11,966 nucleotides of DNA from an uncultured Verrucomicrobiota bacterium (GTDB lineage: Bacteria; Verrucomicrobiota; Kiritimatiellia; RFP12; UBA1067), in the NCBI GenBank assembly GCA_946615875.1, contig CAMOIK010000056.1, positions 1 through 11,966 on the forward strand. The letters run 5' to 3'. Each line of letters opens with the position of its first letter. The stretch's first letter is position 1. Below are positions 1 through 5,504 of the stretch, piece after piece. The notes below the pieces were generated by a model. That model was not told the DNA's origin and searched no databases. It saw only the letters and a program-made list of their open reading frames with translations. A program made the position numbers and the translations under genes.

Positions 1-24
1 GACGGCGCCAGGCCGAGGCACTGG

Positions 25-1227
25 CTATACGGCGTGCACGAAGAGGCCGGAGCGGAGCTTCGGCTCGAACCATGTCGATTTTGGGGGCATGATGGCGCCG
101 GCGTCGGCAATCGCCATCATCTCATCGACGGTGACAGGCTGCATGGCGAAGGCGACGGCGGCTTCGCCGCAATCGACTTTGGCGGCGAGCGCATCGTCGC
201 CGCGGATGCCGCCCATGAAGGAGATGCGCATATCGGTGCGCGGATCGCCAATGCCCAAGATGGGCGCGAGGAGATTCTCCTGGAGGTGCGAGACGTCAAG
301 AGAGGCCACTACATCGGCATTCTTCGGGACGTCCCAGCCCAGTTCGAGCCATTCGCCGCCGACATACATCCTGCAACGGCGGGAACGCGCGGCGGCGTCG
401 CCGCCGACGGCGAAACGCTCGCGGACGCGTGCGAGGAAAGCATCCTTGTCCATGCCGTTGAGGTCTGCGACCAGACGATTGTAGGGGAGTATGCGCAACT
501 GGTCGGCCGGAAACGCCACGGCGAGGAACCAGCGCGATTCGCCGGCGAAGCCGTGCGCCTGCGCGTAGCGGGCGGCGGCGGCGCTGCGGTGGTGTCCGTC
601 GGCTATGTAGGCGGCGTCGATGCGCGCGAACAGCTCCTGCAGTTCGTCGGCCATGCAGCCGCCCGGCTCGCCGATTTCCCAGACCGTGTGAACGATGCCG
701 TCGGGGGCGGTGAAATCGTAAAGCGGCTCCGCGCGGCAGGCTTCGCGGACTATCGCGTCGATGGCGGGGTCCGGGCGGTATGTGAGGAAGGCTGGGCCGG
801 TGTGGGCCTTGAGGACCTCGATGTGGCGGGTGCGGTCGTCTTCCTTGTCGCGGCGGGTCTTCTCGTGCTGCTTGAGGACGCCCGCCAGGTAGTCCTGCGA
901 ATCGAAGACGGCGACAATGCCGGTCTGCGAATGGGCGCCCATCTTCTGGCGGTATGCGTAGAAGCGCGGCTTGTCGTCCTGTACGAGGACGCCGCGGGCG
1001 ACGAGGGAGTCAAGCGCCTTCCTGGCCTGGGCGTAGGCGGCGTCGGACGAACAGTCCGTGCCTGGCGGCAAGTCGATTTCCGGGCGCGAGACGTGGAGGA
1101 AGCTCTTGTCGTTGCCGGCGGCGAGGGCCTTGGCCTCCGCCGTGTCCACCACATCGTAAGGGACGGAGGCGACGAGCGCCGCATCCTCCCTGGTCGGCCT
1201 TACGGCGCGAAACGGTCTGATATTCAT
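25..1227 (-). CDS. DUF1015 family protein
   Basis: A 400-residue cytoplasmic protein with no signal peptide or membrane segment. It matches the DUF1015 family in length and hallmark motifs: an N-terminal RPFRAVRP and VPYDVV (residues 4-27), a KQHEKTRRDKEDDRTRH block (119-135), and the family signature IADGHHRSAAAARY (208-221). The His/Asp-rich signature looks like an active or ligand-binding site, but the biochemical role of the family is unknown to me. The ATG at 1225-1227 fits the conserved N-terminus. No clear Shine-Dalgarno precedes it. It lies 84 bp downstream of the repeat-protein gene with no promoter or terminator visible between them, so it may be read from that gene's promoter. It ends in TAG 24 bp from the window edge. 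Family assignment is firm; function is open. Confidence 0.9.
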   Translation of the reverse strand: MNIRPFRAVRPTREDAALVASVPYDVVDTAEAKALAAGNDKSFLHVSRPEIDLPPGTDCSSDAAYAQARKALDSLVARGVLVQDDKPRFYAYRQKMGAHSQTGIVAVFDSQDYLAGVLKQHEKTRRDKEDDRTRHIEVLKAHTGPAFLTYRPDPAIDAIVREACRAEPLYDFTAPDGIVHTVWEIGEPGGCMADELQELFARIDAAYIADGHHRSAAAARYAQAHGFAGESRWFLAVAFPADQLRILPYNRLVADLNGMDKDAFLARVRERFAVGGDAAARSRRCRMYVGGEWLELGWDVPKNADVVASLDVSHLQENLLAPILGIGDPRTDMRISFMGGIRGDDALAAKVDCGEAAVAFAMQPVTVDEMMAIADAGAIMPPKSTWFEPKLRSGLFVHAV

Positions 1228-1311
1228 GGCTGCGTCAAACCGCCCGGCCGCGGCGAGCGAGCCGTTCGGCGGCGCAGGCTGGCGGCGGGGCGAAGAAGCG
1301 GAAAGGACTGC

Positions 1312-1902
1312 TCAGAAACCGATGTTGGCGATCGGGCAGAACTGGAGCTCGGCGTCGCGGATGATGTTGATGAGCCCCACCTGGAAGCCATACATCTCCT
1401 CGCAACGGTTTATGAGGCCAGCCTGGACGCCGGACATGGCGCCGGCGAGATTGACCAGGCCGGCCTGCACGCCGCTGAACGAACCCGCCTCGTTCCAGAG
1501 CCCGATCTGGATGCCGAGGAGGTCGGCGTTGCCGGCGGAGTTGTAGAGGCCCGCCTGGAGCGCGGCGGAGCGGTCCTTGACGTCGTTGCGCAGGATGTTG
1601 AGCTGAAGGCCCTCGAAATACTGGGCGCGCCCCCAGAGGCCGAGGTCGATGCCCGTGACGTTCTCCTGCTTGGTGGAATAAGGAACAGTGATGCGGATGC
1701 CGACCAGGTCTGGCGTGGCGGGATATTCGCCGATGGCGAAGAAGGCCGGCCATTGGGCGTACTGCTTGGGCGCGGGGGCGGCTTCCGCAATGGGATCGTC
1801 CGGGTTGTCGAGGTTGACGTCGGAGTCGGGCAGGGATGCCTCCTGCGCGAAGACGGTGGCGGTGAGCGCGGCGAGCGCGGCGAGCATTGCGGGCTTCTTC
1901 AT
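1312..1902 (-). CDS. Exported surface-repeat protein (LA_2272-like GxQxGLxN repeats)
   Basis: A 196-residue protein. Residues 1-20 form a Sec signal peptide (MKK, hydrophobic Ala/Leu core, TVFAQ end), followed by an acidic, Pro/Ala-rich linker to about residue 50. From about 84 to 184 there are seven units of roughly 14 residues with consensus G-[IVLF]-Q-x-G-L-x-N, for example GIQIGLWNEAG, GVQAGLVNLAG and GVQAGLINRCEE. The chain ends in a terminal Phe (IANIGF), as many outer-membrane beta proteins do. Such repeats characterise LA_2272-type surface proteins, so an outer-membrane or surface location is inferred; the function is unknown. The frame is open further upstream, but the ATG at 1900-1902 starts the signal peptide and follows AGGAG at 11 nt. 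The upstream in-frame ATG (1966-1968) lies inside the promoter. A sigma70-type promoter sits at 1940-1968. Confidence 0.8.
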   Translation of the reverse strand: MKKPAMLAALAALTATVFAQEASLPDSDVNLDNPDDPIAEAAPAPKQYAQWPAFFAIGEYPATPDLVGIRITVPYSTKQENVTGIDLGLWGRAQYFEGLQLNILRNDVKDRSAALQAGLYNSAGNADLLGIQIGLWNEAGSFSGVQAGLVNLAGAMSGVQAGLINRCEEMYGFQVGLINIIRDAELQFCPIANIGF

Positions 1903-1939
1903 GGTTGTGGGAACTCCTGTTTTGATTTCAACGAGCGAG

Positions 1940-1968
1940 ATTATAGCCTTTTTCGGCGAAACTTGCAA
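1940..1968 (-). promoter_or_regulatory. Sigma70-type promoter of the repeat-protein gene
   Basis: Read on the minus strand, the -35 is TTGCAA (1963-1968; 4/6 to consensus), then a 17-bp spacer, then a perfect TATAAT -10 (1940-1945). Transcription should start near 1933, leaving a leader of about 30 nt that contains the AGGAG ribosome site. The island is clearly AT-rich against GC-rich surroundings. The -35 hexamer is embedded in an inverted repeat (1959-1979), which may be an operator. Confidence 0.75.
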
Positions 1969-1988
1969 GTGCCAAGTTTGATTTTTTT
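1959..1988 (+). other. Inverted repeat with T-tract, overlapping a -35 box
   Basis: AAACTTG (1959-1965) and CAAGTTT (1973-1979) form a perfect 7-bp inverted repeat with a 7-nt centre. On the plus strand it is followed by GA and seven T residues (1982-1988), which resembles a weak intrinsic terminator. No plus-strand gene leads into it. The left arm also belongs to a 10-bp palindrome, ACTTGCAAGT (1961-1970), over the -35 of the minus-strand promoter. It could block antisense transcription, serve as a repressor site, or be chance; I favour an operator slightly. Confidence 0.35.
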
Positions 1989-2013
1989 GGGCGGTTCGCG
2001 CGCCGCCGCGGCG

Positions 2014-2520
2014 TCACTTGGCTGGTTCGGCCACCGTGACCTTGCGGATGACCACGGCCTCTTCCGGCACGTTCTCGTAGAAGCCGCGCACGCCGGTCCT
2101 GACCTTTGCGATGGCATCGACGACGCTCATGCCGTCCGTCACCTTGCCGAAGACCGCGTAGCCGAAGCCCTGGGGAGTGGGGGCGGTGAAGTCGAGGAAG
2201 TCGTTATCGACGAGATTGATGAAGAACTGGCTCGTCGCGGAGTCCACGACGCTGGTGCGCGCCATGGCGATCGCGCCGCGCTCGTTCTTGAGGCCGTTCA
2301 TCGCCTCGTTGCGGACCGGCGGGCGCGTGGGCTTCTGGTTCATGTCGCGGGTGAAGCCGCCGCCCTGTATCATGAAGCCGTCGATGACGCGATGGAATAT
2401 CGTGCCGTCGTAGTGCCCGTCGCGGGCGTAGCGCACAAAGTTGTCGACCGTTTCCGGCGCCTTGGTCTCGTTCAGCTCCAGAGTGATGGTGCCCTTGTTC
2501 GTCTCGATAGTAGCGGTCAT
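2014..2520 (-). CDS. ppiB: Peptidyl-prolyl cis-trans isomerase, cyclophilin type
   Basis: A 168-residue single-domain cyclophilin that catalyses cis-trans isomerisation of peptide bonds preceding proline. The family core is intact: FHRVIDGFMIQGG (42-54) with the catalytic Arg44 and the Gln of the binding pocket, SQFFINLVDN (97-106), and FGYAVFGKVTDGMSVVDAI (119-137). There is no signal peptide, so it should be the cytoplasmic PpiB type; the length is close to E. coli PpiB (164 aa). The start chosen is the ATG at 2518-2520, directly before the conserved ATIETNKGTITLEL strand. The frame is open further upstream but that part does not resemble the family. The gene follows gatA by 59 bp, with no Shine-Dalgarno; the mRNA there is instead C-rich and almost free of G. 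Probably the last gene of the tRNA-gatC-gatA unit. Confidence 0.93.
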   Translation of the reverse strand: MTATIETNKGTITLELNETKAPETVDNFVRYARDGHYDGTIFHRVIDGFMIQGGGFTRDMNQKPTRPPVRNEAMNGLKNERGAIAMARTSVVDSATSQFFINLVDNDFLDFTAPTPQGFGYAVFGKVTDGMSVVDAIAKVRTGVRGFYENVPEEAVVIRKVTVAEPAK

Positions 2521-2579
2521 GGGAAGGAGGAAGGTTTGAGAGGTGGAAAGATGGGAGCGGCTGGGGGTAAGCAGGGAAA
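2521..2579 (-). other. C-rich, G-poor intercistronic leader between gatA and ppiB
   Basis: As mRNA (minus strand), the 60 nt ending at the ppiB start (2521-2580, including the last base of the gatA stop codon) contain 31 C and only 3 G. They end in CTTCCTCCTTCCC directly before the ATG, the complement rather than a copy of a Shine-Dalgarno. No -10/-35 pair is seen. A C-over-G bubble is the composition associated with Rho utilisation sites, and pyrimidine-rich leaders can also recruit ribosomal protein S1. Which applies here, if either, is not decidable from sequence. Confidence 0.4.
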
Positions 2580-3992
2580 TCAGGAGGCTTCGAAAGCCTT
2601 GGAGATGGAGAAGAGCTTGGCTTCCTCGAAGGAGCCGCATATGAACTGCACGCCGACGGGCAGCGCCGGACGCTGCGGCGTGGCGGCGGTGAAACCGGCC
2701 GGCACGGCCGAGGCGCAGACTCCCGCGAGCGACGACGGTATCGTGAAAAGGTCGTTCAGATACATCGTGAGCGGATCGAGCACCTCTCCAGCCTTGAACG
2801 CCGGCGTCGGCGCGCACGGCGTGAGGATGGCATCGACGGAGGCGAAGGCCTCCTCGAAGTCGCGCCGGATCAGCGTGCGCACTTTCTGGGCGCGGGCATA
2901 GTAGGCGTCGTAGTAGCCGCTAGACAGCACGTAGGTGCCCATGATGATGCGGCGCTTGACCTCCGGCCCGAAGCCCTCCGCCCGCGAACGGGTGTACAGG
3001 GTGAAGACATCCTGGGAGCGCTGGCTGCGGTGCCCGTATCTCACGCCGTCGAAACGCGCCAGGTTGGCGCTCGCCTCGGCCGGCGCGATGATGTAATACA
3101 CGGCCATCGCGTATTCGGCGTGCGGCAGCGAGACTTCGACGATTTCGGCTCCGGCGGCGGCGCACCTGGCGACCGCCTCGTCGGCGATGCGCTTCACTTC
3201 CGGATCCAGCCCGGCGATGTCGCGGTATTCGCGGACGACGCCGATGCGCCTCCCCTTCAGCGTGGCGCCTTCAAGCGCGGCCGCGTAGTCCGGAACCGGG
3301 ACGTCCGGCGTGGTGCCGTCCATCTCGTCGTGCCCGGCTATGGCGCCGAGGAGGATTGCGGCGTCCTCGACATTCTTGGCCAACGGGCCGACCTGGTCGA
3401 GGGAGCTTGCGAACGCCGTCACGCCATAGCGGCTGACGCGCCCGTAGCTTGGCTTCACGCCGACGCAGTTGCAGAAGCTGGCCGGCTGGCGTATCGAGCC
3501 GCCGGTGTCGGTGCCGAGCGCGGCGACGCACATTCCCGCGCCGACGGCGGCGGCACTGCCGCCGGAGCTGCCGCCCGGCACCCTTTCGAGGTCGTAGGGG
3601 TTGCGCGTGACGCCGAGCGCCGAATTTTCCGTGGACGAACCCATGGCGAACTCGTCCATGTTCACCCGCCCCGCGGGGATGAAACCGGCCGCCTTCATCC
3701 TGGCGATCACGGTGGCGTCGTAGGGCGAGACGTAGCCCTGCAAGATCTTGGACGCGCAGGTGCACGGCTGGCCTTTTACGTTGATGAGGTCCTTGACGGC
3801 GATCGGCACCGCCCCTGGGTTGGCGTCGGCCAGCGCCAGGGCCTGCTCCTCGTCGAACGTAAGATACGCGCCGACGGAGCCGTTCTTCTCGCGCCAGCTG
3901 TCGATGACGGACTGCACGAGCTCCCTCGATGAGAATTCGCCCTTCGCGAGCCCTGCGCGGGCCGCCGCGATGCCAAGTTCGCAAAGCCTCAT
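2580..3992 (-). CDS. gatA: Asp-tRNA(Asn)/Glu-tRNA(Gln) amidotransferase subunit A
   Basis: A 470-residue amidase-signature enzyme, the glutaminase subunit of GatCAB. That complex amidates mischarged Glu-tRNA(Gln) and/or Asp-tRNA(Asn) in the cytoplasm. The Ser-cisSer-Lys triad is complete and correctly spaced: Lys67 (IAVKDLINVKG), cis-Ser142 (PGGSSGGSAAAV) and nucleophile Ser166 (GTDTGGSIRQPA). The 24- and 99-residue separations equal those of the structurally known enzyme. Length is in the usual 470-490 range. The ATG at 3990-3992 overlaps the gatC stop (ATGA), and GAGGGGG at 4000-4006 is a good ribosome site. Only C and A are here; gatB must lie elsewhere. Its presence implies that Gln-tRNA and/or Asn-tRNA is made by the indirect pathway in this organism. 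Confidence 0.97.
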   Translation of the reverse strand: MRLCELGIAAARAGLAKGEFSSRELVQSVIDSWREKNGSVGAYLTFDEEQALALADANPGAVPIAVKDLINVKGQPCTCASKILQGYVSPYDATVIARMKAAGFIPAGRVNMDEFAMGSSTENSALGVTRNPYDLERVPGGSSGGSAAAVGAGMCVAALGTDTGGSIRQPASFCNCVGVKPSYGRVSRYGVTAFASSLDQVGPLAKNVEDAAILLGAIAGHDEMDGTTPDVPVPDYAAALEGATLKGRRIGVVREYRDIAGLDPEVKRIADEAVARCAAAGAEIVEVSLPHAEYAMAVYYIIAPAEASANLARFDGVRYGHRSQRSQDVFTLYTRSRAEGFGPEVKRRIIMGTYVLSSGYYDAYYARAQKVRTLIRRDFEEAFASVDAILTPCAPTPAFKAGEVLDPLTMYLNDLFTIPSSLAGVCASAVPAGFTAATPQRPALPVGVQFICGSFEEAKLFSISKAFEAS

Positions 3993-4288
3993 GACTCCGC
4001 CCCCTCAACGATCTTCGGCAGCAGGAACTCGTCGCCGACGCGCGCCGGCGCGTTCGCCAGCGCGTCCTCGCGCGCCATCGACGGCCTCACGACATCCTCG
4101 CGGAACGCGTTCACCAGCGCCTTGCCGTGCATCATCGGTTCGATGCCCTCCACGTCAACCTCGGAAATCTTCTCGACATACTTGACGATGTTCTCCAACT
4201 GCGGCTGGAAGACGGCCTTTTCCTCGTCCGTCAGCTCCAGCCGCGCAAGTTCGGCCACATACGCCACGTCTATCTTCTGTTCTGCCAT
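3989..4288 (-). CDS. gatC: Asp-tRNA(Asn)/Glu-tRNA(Gln) amidotransferase subunit C
   Basis: A 99-residue protein, the small stabilising subunit that wraps between GatA and GatB. It shows the family pattern: VAELARLELTDEE (11-23), F-x-x-QLENIVKYVEKISEVDVEGIEP (27-51), then the conserved N-x-x-R-x-D segment (NAFREDVV, 60-67) with trailing PxxxxREDAL. The ATG at 4286-4288 (MAEQKIDV) gives the normal GatC N-terminus. The frame stays open to a GTG at 4330, but that would add 14 unconserved residues reaching to within 14 nt of the tRNA, so I reject it. The Shine-Dalgarno is weak. It overlaps gatA by 4 bp and starts 55 nt after the tRNA 3' end with no promoter between. Confidence 0.95.
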   Translation of the reverse strand: MAEQKIDVAYVAELARLELTDEEKAVFQPQLENIVKYVEKISEVDVEGIEPMMHGKALVNAFREDVVRPSMAREDALANAPARVGDEFLLPKIVEGAES

Positions 4289-4343
4289 TGCCTTGTCTCG
4301 CTTCAGATTGCTTGCGCCGTTCCGCTCCACTTTCCCGCCAGCA

Positions 4344-4420
4344 TGGCGGCCCTGGCGGGACTCGAACCCACTACCCGCTGCTTAGAAGGCAGCTGCTCTG
4401 TCCAGATGAGCTACAGGGCC
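4344..4420 (-). tRNA. tRNA-Arg (anticodon UCU)
   Basis: A complete cloverleaf can be folded on the minus strand. The acceptor stem is GGCCCTG/CAGGGCC, the D stem GCTC/GAGC, and the anticodon stem GCTGC/GCAGC around loop CTTCTAA. A 5-nt variable region and T arm GTGGG-TTCGAGT-CCCGC follow. The loop places TCT at positions 34-36, decoding AGA arginine codons (and possibly AGG). The discriminator is G, and the 3' CCA is encoded (complement of 4344-4346). Total length is 77 nt with CCA. A TATAAT promoter lies 19 nt upstream, and gatC begins 55 nt downstream without a terminator, suggesting a shared transcript. Confidence 0.96.
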
Positions 4421-4438
4421 AGTGCCGGAAACGCGCGT

Positions 4439-4467
4439 ATTATACCATATTCCTCGCTTGCGGTCTA
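4439..4467 (-). promoter_or_regulatory. Promoter for tRNA-Arg and probably gatCA-ppiB
   Basis: Minus-strand TATAAT (4439-4444) is preceded by TGG, giving a TGn extended -10, and by TAGACC (4462-4467; 4/6 to TTGACA) at a 17-bp spacer. The predicted start is near 4432, about 12 nt before the mature tRNA 5' end. I see no other promoter between here and ppiB. Confidence 0.7.
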
Positions 4468-4486
4468 TAGCCCGGCCGAGAAAGTC

Positions 4487-4512
4487 GGCGGACGCAAAGG
4501 GCGTCGTCCGCC
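4487..4512 (-). terminator. Possible hairpin terminator downstream of the 4555-5346 gene
   Basis: GGCGGACG (4487-4494) and CGTCCGCC (4505-4512) form a perfect 8-bp GC-rich stem with a 10-nt loop. On the minus strand it is followed by GACTTTCTCGG, which has only a short, broken T stretch. It lies 43 bp after the stop codon of the upstream gene and before the tRNA promoter, a sensible place for a terminator. The poor U-tract keeps confidence low. Confidence 0.35.
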
Positions 4513-4546
4513 GCGGAGACGCGGAGCTTTCGCCGAAGACGCAAAG
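4491..4546. repeat. Three degenerate GACGCRRAG units
   Basis: On the plus strand GACGCAAAG occurs at 4491-4499 and 4538-4546, with GACGCGGAG at 4518-4526. The units are spaced 27 and 20 bp apart within a purine-rich stretch. They occupy the intergenic space beside the possible terminator. They resemble the short purine-rich intergenic repeats often seen in GC-rich bacterial genomes. Whether they recur elsewhere cannot be seen here. Confidence 0.35.
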
Positions 4547-4554
4547 ACGCGTCT

Positions 4555-5346
4555 TCAGCGTGGCGGCGCCGCCTGGCCGCGCGGGCCCGGGCCTCCGCCG
4601 TGGCGAGGCGGGCCGAACCCCATCGAAGTGGCGTCTATTATATCGTTTATGACCGCCACCACGTCATCCACGGCTGGGCCGTCTATGCCGAGTTCGCCGA
4701 CCGCGACCGCGAGCAGGCTGTCGCGCTCCAGACTGTAGAGCTCGCCCAGTTCGCCCATGCCGGAAATCAACTCGCGCACGATTTCGCCGCGCTCTTCGTC
4801 GGAAACCGACTCGCCGTGCAGCATTTCTTCAAGCTCTTCGCGTCTCGCGATCAGCGACTGCAGGCGCGAATGCGTGTCGCGCGCGTCGTCGCTCGCCAAA
4901 GCGTCCGGGTCTATGGAGACGAGGAAATCAAGCTTGGAGCGCACCAACTTCGCCCGTTCGAGCCTGGCGCGGGCCATCTGGTTCGTGATCTGCGCATAGC
5001 GCTCCGGCTCCTCGGCCTTCATGCGCTCCATCTCCTCGCGGAAGTTGCGAAAGCCGACACGCTCGCGCCGTCCGTCATTGGCGTCTTCGCCGGGAGGCTC
5101 CGGCTTTTCGTCGGAACGCTTCGCCGCGTCCGCCAGCAGGGTTTCCAACTCCTTGATACGTGCGCGCAGCGCTTCGGTGGCGGCATCGCCCGCCGCATCG
5201 GCTATAGGCCGCCCGGCGGCGGGGGCGGCTGGTCCGGGAGGCGCATCGCCCGCGCCTTCGACGGCCTTCGGGGCCGGATGGAGGCAGAAGCCGATGGCCG
5301 CGCCTGCCAGCAGCGCGACTACAGGGACGGAAAAGTTCAGTCTCAT
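4555..5346 (-). CDS. Hypothetical signal-anchored helix-rich protein
   Basis: A 263-residue protein I do not recognise. Residues 1-22 are one hydrophobic segment after MRLNF (signal anchor or cleaved signal). There is a Cys at 21, but the residues before it do not form a lipobox. A Pro/Ala/Gly-rich linker follows (23-55), then charged helical segments rich in Glu and Arg (55-80 and 95-215, e.g. FREEMERMKAEEPERYAQ and LIARREELEEMLHGE) that look coiled-coil or helical-bundle forming. The tail is Gly/Pro-rich (244-263). A periplasmic, membrane-tethered helical protein is inferred; the helical, charged layout loosely recalls CpxP/ZraP-type proteins but no motif supports that. It has its own strong promoter, a leader of about 45 nt with a small hairpin (5376-5388), and no evident Shine-Dalgarno. 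Confidence 0.75.
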   Translation of the reverse strand: MRLNFSVPVVALLAGAAIGFCLHPAPKAVEGAGDAPPGPAAPAAGRPIADAAGDAATEALRARIKELETLLADAAKRSDEKPEPPGEDANDGRRERVGFRNFREEMERMKAEEPERYAQITNQMARARLERAKLVRSKLDFLVSIDPDALASDDARDTHSRLQSLIARREELEEMLHGESVSDEERGEIVRELISGMGELGELYSLERDSLLAVAVGELGIDGPAVDDVVAVINDIIDATSMGFGPPRHGGGPGPRGQAAPPR

Positions 5347-5375
5347 GGGTGTTTCGTTTGCGGTTGCCGTGTTGC

Positions 5376-5388
5376 GCCCCTGCGGGGC
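5376..5388 (-). other. Short hairpin in the leader of the 4555-5346 gene
   Basis: GCCCC and GGGGC pair around a 3-nt loop (minus-strand RNA GCCCC-GCA-GGGGC), lying between the predicted transcription start near 5393 and the ATG at 5346. It may affect translation or stability. At 5 bp it could also be chance in GC-rich DNA. Confidence 0.3.
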
Positions 5389-5399
5389 TGACGGGAGAT

Positions 5400-5429
5400 A
5401 TTATACCAAACGGGCCGCAATCGTGTCAA
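5400..5429 (-). promoter_or_regulatory. Near-consensus sigma70 promoter
   Basis: Minus-strand TTGACA (5424-5429) and TATAAT (5400-5405) are both perfect hexamers, separated by 18 bp and with TGG before the -10. Transcription should start near 5393 and read the hypothetical gene at 4555-5346. It makes that gene a separate transcription unit from the hydrolase upstream. It is the best match to consensus in the window. Confidence 0.85.
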
Positions 5430-5504
5430 TTGCGGCGACATCCGCCGCCCGGAACGGGCAGGAAACGCCGAGCAGTCCGCATCGCTTCGCAAAGCGACGG
5501 GAGG

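Noticed and set aside
1228..1311. Possible promoter or terminator before the DUF1015 gene
   Set aside because: The 84 bp are GC-rich with several overlapping short palindromes but no -10 box, no T-run and no convincing stem.
2521..2817. Upstream extension of the ppiB frame to 2817
   Set aside because: It overlaps the 3' end of gatA out of frame and shows no cyclophilin similarity; the conserved domain begins at 2520.
34..2901. A 955-codon open frame on the plus strand
   Set aside because: It runs antisense across the DUF1015, repeat-protein, ppiB and part of the gatA genes and shows no family motif; its composition is that of a complementary shadow in GC-rich DNA.
5482..5497. TCGCTT/AAGCGA hairpin just after the hydrolase stop
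   Set aside because: The stem is only 6 bp with no U-tract on the minus strand; it is too weak to call a terminator.
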